DNA from: Nothopassalora personata
Taxonomy: Eukaryota; Ascomycota; Dothideomycetes; Mycosphaerellales; Mycosphaerellaceae
Direction: 5' to 3'
Length of the DNA: 64,000 nucleotides
Assembly: GCA_033816765.1 (NCBI GenBank)
Contig: CM066297.1
Location: forward strand, 2,474,573-2,538,572
Shown here: piece by piece, positions 38,106 through 49,789 of the stretch
Position numbering within the stretch: the first letter of the stretch is position 1
How the letters are laid out: the number at the start of each line of letters is the position of its first letter
Program-made: the position numbers and the translations under genes
The notes under the pieces: generated by a model
The model's input: the letters and a program-made list of their open reading frames with translations, nothing else
Database searches by the model: none
What the model was told of the DNA's origin: nothing

Positions 38106-39332
38106 TCATTTCTTCGTCTTGCTCTCCCTGACTGGCGATCCCTTCATGTCATCGTGGACCGGGTACAGCTCCTCGCACTTCTTCTCAGCCTCTTCACTCC
38201 ACTCCCTTGGTAAGATGGCGAAGACAAGGTAACTTGTATGTGTCTTCACTTCCGGCTCCGTTCGATGCACCAAATTACCCTCTTTATACAACTTCCTCTC
38301 CTCCGCCTCCTTCTTGATCTTCTCCAATCGCTGCTGTTTACTCTGAGTCTTCATCTGCTGACCCACCTCTTCCCTGTTGGCGCTGTTAGTGCGGTTCGTA
38401 TGGAAGTCAGATATTTTTGTTTCGACGTCCCTTAACCTGCCTAGAGCCTCTTCGACATTCGCAGCAGTGGCGTTGACACCTCGAAGGCCTTCTTCTCGAA
38501 GGCTGACTCGCTCACGGCGAACGTCAATACGTTTGTGCTGGACTTCTACCATGGATATGTCGGCCCAGCCGGATTTCCGCAGTTGCGTGACGGTGGCCAT
38601 GACTTGCTCAATGCAAGGGGAGAATGTGCAGATGTGGACCGGGGAGTTGGGATTCAGGGGAGTGTTGGGAGTGGCGCGGGAGAGGTATTTTAGGGCTTGC
38701 CAGGGAGCGGGGAGGTCAAGGAAGATGGCATCAACGCATGGCGAGGATCCATCTTGAAGGACGAAGCCGTCATTGCAGACATCTCGGTGGGTAAGTTGGA
38801 CCACGTCATCAAGGTGATGCTCTGTGATCTCTTTGCGTAGTGTCTGCACTCGTGGCTCGTGGTACTCGAAGCTGTAGACTTTGCCCGTCTTGCGCCGCTT
38901 GGCGGCAGGTCTGGAGGTGTCCGGATAGCCGCTGAAGACTGCTCGCGCCGAGGCATGTGTGAAGCTGCCACTCCCAGCACCAGCCTCGATGATGGAGCTG
39001 CCTGGACGCACGCGCAACCGCTGCAAGATGTAGCTGTAGTCGGGCGCATATACCACTTGCGTGCGGTGATCCAGTGACGATGTCCATGATTCTGGTGTGG
39101 GCGGCAGGATGTGCACGAAGCCCGAGCCAGCTTCCACGGCCGATCGTCCTGCCTGTGGCGGGGCAGCAGCATTGTGAGCCTTCTCCTTCTCGTCGTGATT
39201 TGGCTTGAATTTCTTGGCAGGTGAGTGCGGCAGAGGGTGTCCGATCGACTTTCTCTTTCGCCCCGACGGAGGATCTACGACTGGCTCTTGCTCGTCGTCA
39301 ATTTGTGGGGCGGGTGCATCGTCCTGCTTGGC

Positions 39333-39364
<32 letters not shown>

Positions 39365-39668
39365 TCTTCCTCCCTCGTGCGCCCGTGTCGACCTTGCTCG
39401 CTCTCACCTGACTGCCCCACTCCAGGCCGATGAGAGTGCTGTGGGGGAAGGAGCCGAACCTCGTGTTGGTGACGGCACCTTCTGCATATCCATCCTCGGT
39501 CGTCTTGCCGAGCGTGATGGGGAGGAGGCTGTCGCGTTTGAGATGCAGGATGGCCAGTGAGTCGGACTCGGCGGTGGGAGTGGCGTAGAAGAAGGGCGAC
39601 GGCCGTGTGGTGGTGGTGGTGGTGGTGGTGGTGGTGGTGGTGGTTGACATTGTTGACATGGTTGGCAT
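38106..39668 (-). CDS. TRM61: tRNA (adenine-58-N1)-methyltransferase catalytic subunit Trm61
   Basis: Catalytic partner of Trm6; makes m1A58 in the T-loop of nuclear tRNAs. Single exon, 520 aa from the ATG at 39668. The S-adenosylmethionine motif I is IIEAGAGSGSFTHASARA. Other family blocks are VYAPDYSYILQRL, YSFEYHEPRVQTLRKEI, DAIFLDLPAPWQALKYLSR and CTFSPCIEQV, then the C-terminal KTHTSYLVFAILP. It is longer than yeast Trm61 because of an N-terminal poly-Thr run (about 12 residues), a poly-Gln run (about 10) and basic Lys/Pro-rich linkers around residues 100-180, before the core. GDB1 is divergent. The frame is open upstream of 39668 to a GTG, so a slightly longer N-terminus is possible. 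Confidence 0.93.
39337..39363. repeat. CTG/CAG run encoding poly-Gln in Trm61
   Basis: Nine to ten CAG codons on the minus strand inside TRM61. A second triplet run (GTG/CAC, 39606-39642) encodes poly-Thr near the N-terminus. Confidence 0.9.
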
Positions 39669-40579
39669 AGCAGGCTGCTCCGCACGATTGATGCGGCTCT
39701 TGCTGCGGCTGTCAGTCACGAACTGTGCTTAGTGCTACTGTGTAACACGGCGGCAACGGCGGTGTGAAAGTCAATTGCGCTGCTTTGGCGTCACGACGAT
39801 CGTCGGTTGGAGTAGAGTCTTAGTGTGTGTCGGAGTGTTTTGGAGATGGAAACTGCACCTCTCCACCAGCAGCACTTCCGCCGTGCGTACAGTACCTGCC
39901 GCATTCTGCGCCGAAATCATTAGTTCTATCTGGGGTGCATGCAGACAGAGCCGCACACCGCACACAGCAGTTACGATCGTCCCCCGCCATGCTTCTCCGC
40001 TGACCATGTCCCAGTTTGTGCAGCTAGCGGCAAAGCTGTTGCTCTCAACGCTTCGAAGCTTTCACGCCTGCCACGAAACACTTGACGTCCTTTGCGCGGA
40101 TGGAGGAAGCGGCGGCTGCTGCTCTGCTGACCGTGCACAGTAAACAGACACACCGAGTCTTGTCTTGATCCTCATCTCTTGCATTGCATTGCATTTCCCC
40201 CTCTACCATCACCAACACCATCCTCAGCATCCTCCATCGCCCCCACTCCTCTTCCGCCTTTACGAAGCAGCCTTCATTTTGCAGCAAGCTTGTCTAGACA
40301 CTCACTGTTGGCATCTTTGGCATTGTACGATATCACGATCTGACGACCACCCCACGGTCCATTCCAGCACGGCAGCAGCACGGCAACAGCAACAGCAGCA
40401 GCAGCAGCAGCTACGCGTACATAACCACAGATACCGCTCGCAGCGAGAGGCTACCTGCATTTGACCTCCTGTCCTTCTACCAGCGTCACAACCACCCACC
40501 ACCGACTCGCGCCATTCGCGGCCTATCCCATACCACAGACCAGAGTCCATCCGCCCTCTCGCATGAGACTCTGCCCAAC
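39669..40579. other. Divergent TRM61/GDB1 promoter region
   Basis: 911 bp shared by two divergent genes. A CAG-type run (40385-40410) lies in the probable GDB1 5' leader. No gene seen. Confidence 0.6.
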
Positions 40580-43500
40580 ATGTCACCCCAGCAAATCAGC
40601 AACCACACAGTCCACCTGCTGCCTCTGAGAGACGATGGCTCCCCAGAGCTACCCGGCGACCCAGCATACATCTACCTCCCTCCGCCTTCGCATCCAGTCT
40701 ACAGCGTCCGCTTCAAGATCGATGGTACGAGCTCGATATGCAGAGAGGGAAGCCTCTGGGTAAACATACCGCCCAAGGGCGTCGACTTCGATCGCACCAA
40801 GTTCTACGAATACAAGTGTGTCTCTGCTGATGAGAAGTATTCCGTCGGGAGATCAAGCTGACAATGATGCAAGACTCAAACCCAGCTTCACCACGGAAAT
40901 CAACATTGATGTACCGGTCCACTGCGCCGGGGCCTTCGAGTTCTACAGCACATACACACCACTGCCCAAGTTCACCACCGGACACGTCGATACACCAAAG
41001 CCCACGCGAACACCCACGCACTACATCGATGTTGCCCCTTCACTCCACGTCGACAAGTCGCCGCTGCCTCTCGATGCCATCTCGTGTATCTCGGTGCTGT
41101 CCAAGTTCATGGGCAAGTACCCAGACGACTTCCAGCGCCATCTGCACGGCATCAGCGAACGAGGATACAACATGGTCCACTTTACGCCTCTCATGATCCG
41201 TGGCGACAGCAATTCGCCGTACTCCATCTACGACCAGCACGCCTTTGACAAGAACATCTTCAAGAATGGCGAGGCTGATGTGGCCGATCTGGTTGGGAAG
41301 ATGGAGCACGAGCACGGCCTTCTTAGTTTGACGGACGTTGTCTGGAACCACACCGCCAACAACAGCAAGTGGCTTGAGGAGCACCCAGAGTCGGGCTACA
41401 ATATCAAGACTGCCCCACATCTTCGTGCACCCTACGAGCTCGATAGTGCATTCTTAATGTTCTCGTCAAAGCTCAAGTCGCTTGGTCTGCCCACGCACCT
41501 GACGAGTTCTGATGACCTCCTGCGCATCATGGACGCCGCCAAGATTCATGTCATTGGAGCCATCAAGTTGTGGGAGTTTTACGTCTGCGATGTCGACAAG
41601 GTCAGCACTGCTGCAGTCGCTGCCTGGATGGAGGGTGATGTCAAATTCGATGGAGAGGTCCCCGATGGCTCGACCGATTGGTCGTTGAAGGAGAAGGCCG
41701 ACTGGATCCGCAACAACTGCTGTCCTGGCACTGATCGCATGGGCGAGCGTTTCCGCCGCAACCCAGTGCCTCAGCGTGCTGCAGCGCTCCTGACCCACCT
41801 TTTCGGCAAGTACAATAGGAACCAGAGCAGCGCCGCCGACGGGCGCACTGCCTACGGCACCATGCATCGCTTTTTGAATGAGCTCAACCTCGACTGGTAC
41901 AAGGAGTACGATGCGGATGTCGCCGCCATCATCGAACAAGTGTACAACAGAGCCAAGTACGTGCGATTGGACGATCATGGCCCGAAGATTAGCGATATCA
42001 CGCTTGAGAGTCCACTCATCGAATCCTACTTCACGCGCCTGCCGGTCAACGCGACCACGTCGAAGCATGACCCAGACTCGCTGGCATTGGCCAACAACGG
42101 CTGGGTGTGGGCTGCAGATGTCATGAAGGACAATGCCGGGCCGAAATCCAAGGTCTACCTCAGACGAGAGCTGATCGTCTGGGGCGACTGCGTCAAGCTG
42201 CGCTATGGTACAGGTCCAGATGACAGCCCGTTCTTGTGGAAGTTCATGGCCGAATACACGCAGCTCATGGCCAAGCACTTCCATGGTTTCCGCATCGACA
42301 ATTGCCATTCCACGCCACTCCATGTCGCATCGCACATGCTCGACTGCGCTCGTATAGTCCGCCCAAATCTGGTCGTTGCTGCCGAGCTCTTCAGCGGCGA
42401 CGAGAAGATGGACTTCCTCTACTGCCAAAAGCTTGGCATCTGCTTCCTGATCCGAGAAGCCATGCAGTGCTGGTCGACTGGTGAGATGTCGAGGCTGGTG
42501 CACATCAACTGCGGTCGTCCTATTGGGTCTTTCGAGGTGGACGATGTCTCTAGCGTCGACAAGCCGACGGCAAATGGGAACCTCACCAACGGCAGCACAC
42601 CCCAGGGCCGCGAGATGGTCCACAAGATCATCCCATCTAAGATTCACGCGCTACTCATGGACTGCACGCATGACAACGAGACTCCTGTGCAACGTCGCGA
42701 TGGCCGCGACACTCTGCCTACTTCTGCACTTGTCGCCATGTGCGCTGCCGCAGCTGGCTCGGTCTTTGGTATGGATGAGTTGTACCCACAATTGATCGAA
42801 TTGGTACACGAGACCCGACCGTACACTTCTCCATATTCGAATCTGCCCTTGGACCAAAACATGAAAGTCGGACCGAGCGAAGGCACTGGTGGTATCAAGC
42901 GCCTCTTGAACCAGTTGCACACCATCATGGGCAAAGACAAGTACGACGAGACGTTCGTCCACCACGATGGCGAATACATCACCGTGCATCGCATCCATCC
43001 CAAGTCCCGCAAGGGCTACTATTTGATTGCCCACACTGCATTCCCTGGCTATGGAAATGGGAACGCAGGCTTCGGTCCGCAACGTCTTACTGGCACGAAG
43101 GCGAAGCTCCTCGGCGCGTGGTCGCTCGAGTGTGACCAAAGCTGGGAGGCCAAACAGGCTGCCATCAACGACAAGGTCCTGCGTGGTATTCCCAGCAGAA
43201 CCCGAGACGTGCGTGGAGTGACTGTCGACAGCCAGGGTGATGATACCGTCATCACCGTGCCATCGAACTTCCCACCTGGCTCAATTGTCCTCTGCGAGAC
43301 CTGGATTCCTGGAGCTGAGCGCAGCGAAGGTCTGGACAAGTACCTCACATCTGGTGCTCGTGAGGCCTTCAAGGACTGCAACCTCAACGACATCAACGCT
43401 GTGATGTACCGCGCGGATTCTGAAGAGCGCGCCATGTCGAACGGATCAGATGGAGCGTACACTATCCCTGGCAGTGGGCCTCTTGTCTACTGTGGTCTGC

Positions 43501-45350
43501 AGGGATGGTGGTCCGTTCTCCGAGAAGTCGTCAGCCATAATGATCTTGGTCACCCGATCTGCAATCATCTTCGCGAAGGCCAGTGGGCACTGGACTACAT
43601 CGTCAATCGCCTCGACAAGCTCGCAGCTCGCAGCGACGGCATCTACAGGAACCTGCGGGGTCCCGCCGACTGGCTCAGATCGCGCTTCGATGCGTGTCGG
43701 TCGATGCCCAGCTTCCTACTTCCACGTTGCTTTGCCTTGGTCGTGCGCACTGCAAAGAAGGCCGCCAAGGACCGTGCCATCGAGCAAATGCATCCCAACA
43801 TTCAGCATGGTCAACGTTTTATCAAGTCTCTGGCCATGGTCTCCTGCCAGGTACAAGGCTTCATGGACAATGCGAAGCTCTGGCCTGACAAGCTCGATCC
43901 GTCACTGGCTGCTGGCCTGCCTCACTTTGCCCAAGATTGGGCACGCGTCTGGGGTCGTGACACGATGATTGCCATGCGTGGACTCCTGACCTGTACTGGA
44001 CGCTACGACGAGGCCAAGGAACATCTGCGCTGCTTTGGCAGCTTGATCAAGCACGGCATGATCCCCAATTTGCTGAACTCTGGCAAGCTCCCCCGCTACA
44101 ACAGCAGAGACTCTGTCTGGTTCTTCCTGCAGAACATACAAGATTACATCTCGCTGTCGCCGCAGGGTGAAGCATTCCTCAAGGAGAACGTGCGGCGCCG
44201 CTTCTTGCCATATGACGATACCTGGTTTGCATGGGACGATGCTCGCGCCTACTCAAAGTCCAGCAGCGTCGAGGACATCATCCATGAGTGTCTGCAACGA
44301 CATGCCGGTGGCATGCACTTCCGTGAGTACAACGCCGGCCCGGACCTCGACAGTCAGATGAAGTCGGAAGGCTTCCAAATCGACATTGAGGTCAACTGGA
44401 AGAACGGCCTGATCTACGGCGGCAACGAGTGGAACTGCGGGACGTGGATGGATAAAATGGGTGACTCTGTTCGTGCTGGCAACAAGGGCCACCCTGGTAC
44501 CTCTCGCGATGGTGCGCCTGTCGAGATAACCGGTCTACAGTACAGCGCCATCAAGTGGGTTGCCGACCTCAACGCAGCTGGAAAGTTCAGGTACGACGGC
44601 GTTCAGACCAGGGACGGAAAGCATGTCACCTACGCACAGTGGGCGAAGCTCATCCGCGACAACTTCGAGCACCACTACTACATTCCCGTCAACCAAGACG
44701 AGTGGTCCAAGTACGACATCAACCCAGCCATCGTCAACCGCAGAGGCATCTACAAAGATGTCCACGGCGGCAAGAAGGAATACAGAGACTACCAACTACG
44801 CCCCAACTATCCGATTGCCATGGTCGTTGCACCCGACCTCTTCAACGATGCTCATGCCCTTGGTGCACTCGAGGTGGCTGATACCTACCTTCGCGGTCCT
44901 ACTGGTATGGCGACACTCGATCCCAGCGATCTCGAGTACCACCCCAACTACATCAACAGCGAGGACAGTGACAATTACCAGACGTGCCACGGACGCAACT
45001 ACCACCAAGGTCCCGAGTGGTTGTGGCCGACCGGCTTCTTCCTGCGTGCGCTTCTCAAATACGACTTGAAGAGGCGCAAGACGCGTGAGGAGCAAGTCGA
45101 AGCATTCCAGCAGGTCACGCAGCGACTCAAGGGTTGCAGACAGATGATTCATGATTCTCCTTGGAGGGGTTTGACCGAGTTGACGAACAAGGATGGGGCT
45201 TTTTGTGGGGACTCAGTGAGTTGATTTGATGCTTGGGATGTGATGTGATGCTAATGTGTTTGACAGTGCCCGACTCAAGCTTGGTCCGCAGGGTGTATAC
45301 TGGACCTCTACGATGACGCGAGCAAGTATGGCGAGGATCCCGAGGCTTGA
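40580..45350 (+). CDS. GDB1: Glycogen debranching enzyme
   Basis: Bifunctional 4-alpha-glucanotransferase/amylo-alpha-1,6-glucosidase of glycogen breakdown. Exons 40580-40815, 40874-45215, 45267-45350 give 1553 aa, the usual length. The N-terminal GH13-like transferase half contains GDSNSPYSIYDQHAFDK, DVVWNHTANNSKW, the nucleophile region GFRIDNCHSTPLHVA and the acid/base region VVAAELFSGDE. The C-terminal glucosidase half contains DWARVWGRDTMIAMRGLLT, NWKNGLIYGGNEWNCGTWMD and the last-exon SCPTQAWSAGCILDLYDD. Intron 1 appears to end at an AAG acceptor (gatgcAAG, 40871-40873). This is the only nearby junction that joins EYK to LKPSFTTEINIDVPVHCAG, as the family requires. Confidence 0.96.
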
Positions 45351-47049
45351 GGTGATGAGGTGGACTGTGGTTGCAGTTCTGGATACCCTAGCGGCCTGTG
45401 GAAGGAAAAGACGCGAAGGGAAGGCGTGGGCGTTGGATGATCAAGGGAGTCCTCGCTGAAGCCCTACGATGTTGTGGATAGACCTAGAGAACCTAATACG
45501 CAATGAGAGTGTTGATGTGATGCTCGTCCATCTCCCTACCCTCCGAGCCGCACTAGCCGATACATTCACTGACTTTCCATTTCACAACGCAGCATGAGGT
45601 TATTCTGAAGCACCAATGACTTGCCGCGACCCATCTCGCTGCTGTAACTGTATCCCCGGCGATGACCGTGATAATCTCCGTCGCCGTGTCATAGCGACGG
45701 CCGTCCATGGAACCCGATGGTCTGGGTCGTCGCATACCGCGTCGTAGTAATTGTGGCCTTTGGATGAAGAGAATGTCTTTTGTTTTCGATAGTGTGGTTG
45801 TGGTTAGGTCTTGGAGTGGTCCTGCTGGTAAGGATTTGGGATGATGGGATGATCTTCTGCCCTGTCAAAGGGCTTGGGAGTGTGCCTTGAGCTGATGGTG
45901 GTGAAGGTTGCGTTGTGGTTGGTGGTGTCTAAGAGGCGAGGGTTGGGGTTGGGGTTGGAAAATGGGGGGAGGAGAGGGGGTGCTCGTGTGGACAGTCTTA
46001 TTTGATACGGCGGATTGAGATGGGTTTCCTTGCTGGAATGAGCGAATGGGCCTGCCTCGAGGCCTCCTTACGTGGACCTCATCAGTCTGAATTGTAGCCT
46101 AGGCAGAGCACTTAGTGCACTATCCAGTCCCTGAATATGTCGGGCGGCAGTAGATTTTATTTGAGCTGTCTTCGATGCTTTGATACTGCCTAAGAGTGGA
46201 TACTTACAGCCCCCCCCTCCCTCCGTTCATCCTCCTAACGACATCAGGATTCGTCATTGCTTCCGATTTGCTTGAATTGTTTGACCGGGCCACTTTGATC
46301 TTCGAAAATCCATGCTCGGATGTGGAAGGTGCGTTGGTGCCATCCATGGTTGCATCCCCGCTTGTCGTCATCATGGTCTGCGTTGCGGTGTAATGAGGTG
46401 TCGTTATCTCGCACTGTGATTAGATCTCTATCGGGGAGAGAAATGCATCATGGAGAACAATCGGGCGAAACAGAAGAAGAGCATGACGAGGCAGGCCACA
46501 AAGAAAGTGATACTTGGCAAGGCTTTCGCCTTGATTGCTTGTTTCCGATCGGAGTTCCGGGTGTCATGGTCTGAGGGCACCTTGCAGAAGTAAACTCATT
46601 CGTCCAAGGCGGCCGATCGGTTTAGAGTAGCGGTGGGGTGGTCGAGGGAGTTGGGTAGGAGGTCGCATCGACAGTAAATGAAGTCGAGATCCCGTTTGAG
46701 CAGTACGTGGACAGATTGAGAGCAATCCAGGTTGGATTGAAGCCATCGGAGGAAGTCGACATGGTGTTTTGATAGCGTGGTTGGATCTTCGAGTGCCTTT
46801 GAGTCCGCGCCTCGAATTGCGTTGTCGGTCTTCTCCGAGTGTGATGGGTCGCTCGTGGGCTGGATGTCGGGGTTGCATGTCGGTCTGGACGGTGGGGTTG
46901 AAGCGGCTGGAGTATGAGGTGCGACAAGTCCTTTGGGTTGAGAGGAGTCGCATATATGCTGTTGATTTGCTCAGCCTCCCTCGATCATGAGCACTGGGAT
47001 CGAGGTTCATCCCTCGCTTGACTTTCTTGACCGGTCTGCTCAGATTTCC
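45351..47049. other. Convergent intergenic region with G-runs
   Basis: 1.7 kb between 3' ends of GDB1 and the glycosyltransferase-like gene. It contains a G-rich block near 45939-45970 with several runs of three to six G on the plus strand. A weak membrane-protein candidate lies at 46428-46762. Confidence 0.5.
46428..46762 (-). other. Possible small single-helix membrane protein, unresolved
   Basis: An ATG at 46762 opens a 46-codon frame (MSTSSDGFNPTWIALNLSTY, then CSNGISTSFTVDA) that ends at 46622. In another frame, VYFCKVPSDHDTRNSDRKQ is followed by a strong transmembrane stretch (ITFFVACLVMLFFCFARLF) and a stop at 46428. The order suggests two exons or a frameshifted copy of one small membrane protein. 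I found no splice pair that joins them cleanly. Confidence 0.25.
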
Positions 47050-48335
47050 TCAATTGCATCGATCATAGCTTGAGTACCCCTCCAGATCCGCATGCTCGGT
47101 CAAAAGGTCAATGACTTTTCGATCCCGCTCGTCCCAGTCGCGATTTGTCTTTGCGAAGCTGTGCCGCAGTCAGCGCCACCATTACAGGATGAAAGCCTCA
47201 GAACAACACTCACATCGTCTCATATGGGTGCAGCGTGCTGCCCTCGTAATTGCCAGTGTGCAAGACATCGTTGCCCCCTATATTGCCGACAAAGTAAGCG
47301 TAAAATTGCTCACCCCAAAAACACATTTACTCACCTCTGCCTGGAGTCTCTTCAGTATCAACGCACCACTCCAAGAACTCCGTGGCGTTTTTCCGCGTCG
47401 GCCCAGCATGAGCAGCGAATCTGCTCTCCATCGCGTACACATCATATCCAGCAGCCATGATCCGTTGAGCAATAGCAGTCTCGCCATCAGCTACAGCGCT
47501 GTGCATATCCTCGTAGCACTTCATGTGAGGCAGCATCAGCTGCGACAAAGTTTCTCTGTCCAACGCAAGGACCATGCTTTGTAGGTGGGGATGGTATGGG
47601 ATACCGTTTGCGCAGTTCCAGCTCATGCCTGCGCAGTAAATTCTCGTTAGCTCCGGTCGCCGTCTACAGTGATAACAACGTGGTGAACTAACCAACGACT
47701 TTCGTTTTCTCGTCGAGTTTGTCCCAGTATGCGTCGCTCCAGCACACTTTATCCGCCCACGGAGGGAAGAATGGTCCTCTCAAAGAGGCATTGATGAACA
47801 TGTAGCGCTTATACTTTGTGACAAGTGTGCGATCTGCTTCAAAGATCTCGTAGAACCCACCGAGATCAAAGCACCGGTTCTCTCGCTCAACGATTCGAAC
47901 ATTGGGTAGGCTCTCGATTGCGGACAGATCCCGCGTATGCTCGCCATTGAGCATGATGATGAAGTCGGCCTTGGCATGCAGAGCATGTTCGAGGAAGAAC
48001 TGAAAATTTTTGATGGCCTCTTCAGTCTCGTGGTAAGAGTACAGGATCAGGTCCAAAGGTGGTAATAGCAGATATGGATAGTTAGGACTGGCGTCGCTCT
48101 CTGACATTGTTGATGAGTCCTGTAGTATTGTCTCAGGTGCTCCGTGCGAAGTTGATTGAAGCGATGCAACAGTGCGCTCGGCGGTGTCAAGGGTGTTCCG
48201 AAGTTCAGCAATAGTCCTCGAGCCATCATCTGTCCGCGCGAGCTGCAATCTTCCTTGATACAAGAAGTAGCAGAATGTCAGCCAAAGGGCACCGAGGTAT
48301 ATGACATGGACTGAATTGCCCTGTTGCCATAACAT
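47050..48335 (-). CDS. Type II membrane protein, RgpF-like glycosyltransferase candidate
   Basis: Exons 48335-47693, 47628-47335, 47277-47214, 47158-47050 give 369 aa. The N-terminus has a signal anchor (VHVIYLGALWLTFCYFLY). A coiled/linker stretch with repeated Leu/Ala/Thr follows. The core begins LILYSYHETEEAIKNFQFFL. The pattern IIMLNGEHT, then VRIVERENRCFDLGGFYEIF and YKRYMFINASLRGPFFPPW resembles the rhamnan-synthesis RgpF family (open DxG and NxSxxGP motifs). The sequence then reads VGMSWNCANGIPYHPHLQSM, GNDVLHTGNYEGSTLHPYET and a C-terminal DRDxK helix. All four exons keep frame with introns of 55-64 bp. Golgi location and sugar transfer are inferred from the anchor and motifs. Confidence 0.72.
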
Positions 48336-48534
48336 GGTGAAGTTATCCCTTCGCTAACAAACGTTCACAATGCTCGGTGAGATAATTGTCCACAGAGCGA
48401 GTATGAACCACATAGCGTATTCACAATCACGCGTTGATGAGCATGCCTCAACGCGTCGAGCTGATAAGCTGCATTCTTCTCTGCCATGTCCCTTGCATGC
48501 ATGCCAAGAGCGGCCCTAGATCACAGAGTGCTTG
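48336..48534. other. Short intergenic gap
   Basis: 199 bp; probable promoter of the glycosyltransferase-like gene and 3' flank of the next gene. Nothing else seen. Confidence 0.5.
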
Positions 48535-49032
48535 TCAGAACATCATATTTTTACTCTTCGACACCATTTCGCTCGCAGACGTACGATGTATGAACGACTT
48601 TTCAATTCCGAGGATAAGGCGCAGGATGGTCGCATACGGCAAGCGAGGCTCAAGACGTTGCAATGCGGTGCTTGTGGCCGCCAGCTTGATCGCCGTGCTA
48701 TTTAACACATGTTGGGAGTATGCGTGCCTGTAGAGCTGGCACACTGATGATCAGTTGGATGCCACAGGCAACCGAACTGTGGGCGCACACATAATATCAA
48801 CAAAACTCACTGGGTTCGTCCTATCAATTTCGCCAGTTTAAAAAGATTCTGGCTCTTAATCTGCCAACGAGGACTGACAAGTGAGACGGCATGGAACAGC
48901 ATGCGGCTGGGCAGCCAGTGAATGATTGTCTGCAGGACGGCGAGCCCGGTCATATCTATACTGGGCTAAATGGTAGGAAGTGACGGCTTCGGTCCATGCT
49001 GGGTGGTCACTGGTATTGAGCGAAGCCTCCAT
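48535..49032 (-). CDS. Small multi-exon protein of unknown function (start uncertain)
   Basis: Two well-supported 3' exons: 48955-48811 and 48727-48535, joined by an 83-bp intron (gtgagt...ctctacag). A 55-bp intron (49010-48956) joins them to an exon whose ATG at 49032 gives a 119-aa product. The readable protein includes GLAVLQTIIHWLPSRMLFHA, PRWQIKSQNLFKLAKLIGRT, then LPYATILRLILGIEKSFIHR and a C-terminal SKSKNMMF. The same frame continues upstream through coding-like sequence (IVLQNIYVVLASIFRVRV, RAFLTDDDVPNCQDW) to about 49343 without an ATG, so more 5' exons may exist. I recognise no family. The sequence may be the remains of a larger gene eroded near the transposons. Confidence 0.4.
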
Positions 49033-49451
49033 GGGTAGATGTCGACTCGTTGACTGGCAAGGCTTCGGTCCACACACATTTGACGCCAGGTGCTTGCTTC
49101 CCTGCGTCCAATCCTGGCAATTCGGCACATCGTCATCTGTCAGAAATGCTCTGAGCGATCGGTCGGTGAGGATCCGCACTTCATTACGCGTGACTCGGAC
49201 GCGAAATATGCTCGCAAGGACGACATAGATGTTTTGCAGGACGATGGTAGGTAGAAAGAGGACGCGACTTGTTGTAAAAGAACGTGCATGGCGACCCGGG
49301 AAGATCCGGAGTCGGACTTTTGCCGAGTACTGATCGCCTTATGCTAGAACTTCATCATCCGACGACAGACCCCGTCTTTGTTATTGCATATTTCTCTTAG
49401 ATCACAGAGGCCAGGATGCTGCCTCACAGCTCGGATCGCGGCTCTGAAACT

Positions 49452-49772
49452 TCAGTTGGTGCTGCCATCTGTATCCTGGCTGTGTCTCCTATCGTCAAAG
49501 CGATCCAGACAGTCTGAGTCCTCTATACCGCAATAGTCTCTGCTGGAGCTGGGCACGGGTCTTAGTGACACATCCATCTGCCGCGAACTGGATTTGTTGC
49601 TGGCCTGCGACAGGGCGTGGTGGTGATGTCTGTTCACGAGAACGATGACGAGTACGAATACGCACGCAATGGGCAAGCAGAATCCGAGGACAACCTTGTT
49701 GTATGTAGGTATTTGACGAGTACAAGCTTCCAGATTGAAACGATAGGGTGGATTAGTAACCCTTATGAATTG
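49452..49772 (-). CDS. C-terminal exon of a single-pass membrane protein, truncated
   Basis: A 106-residue open stretch ending at TGA 49452. It has a juxtamembrane segment (VTNPPYRFNLEACTRQIPTY), a strong transmembrane helix (VVLGFCLPIACVFVLVIVLV) and a polar tail starting NRHHHHALSQ with many Ser. This is the usual layout of a fungal surface protein tail (WSC, Mid2 or galactose-oxidase/Kelch types). The frame closes upstream at a TAG that could be part of a splice acceptor (ccttgtag). Beyond it the sequence becomes AT-rich repeat, so no 5' exons are visible. I infer that the rest was lost or displaced by transposon insertion. Confidence 0.45.
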   Translation of the reverse strand, partial: QFIRVTNPPYRFNLEACTRQIPTYNKVVLGFCLPIACVFVLVIVLVNRHHHHALSQASNKSSSRQMDVSLRPVPSSSRDYCGIEDSDCLDRFDDRRHSQDTDGSTN

Positions 49773-49789
49773 CTACAAGGTATGAGACT

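Noticed and set aside
41466..42647. 393-codon minus-strand frame within GDB1
   Set aside because: It is the antisense shadow of the highly conserved GDB1 reading frame.
45938..45958. TTGGGG repeats as telomeric sequence
   Set aside because: Only three units, inside a gene-containing region; fungal telomeres here would be TTAGGG.
46196..46393. 65-codon plus-strand frame with hydrophobic residues
   Set aside because: It is antisense to the membrane-protein candidate region and lacks a family match or splice support.
49452..49772. Joining the membrane-protein tail to the 48535-49032 gene as one gene
   Set aside because: The tail ends in a clear stop at 49452 and no donor precedes it that would connect the two frames.
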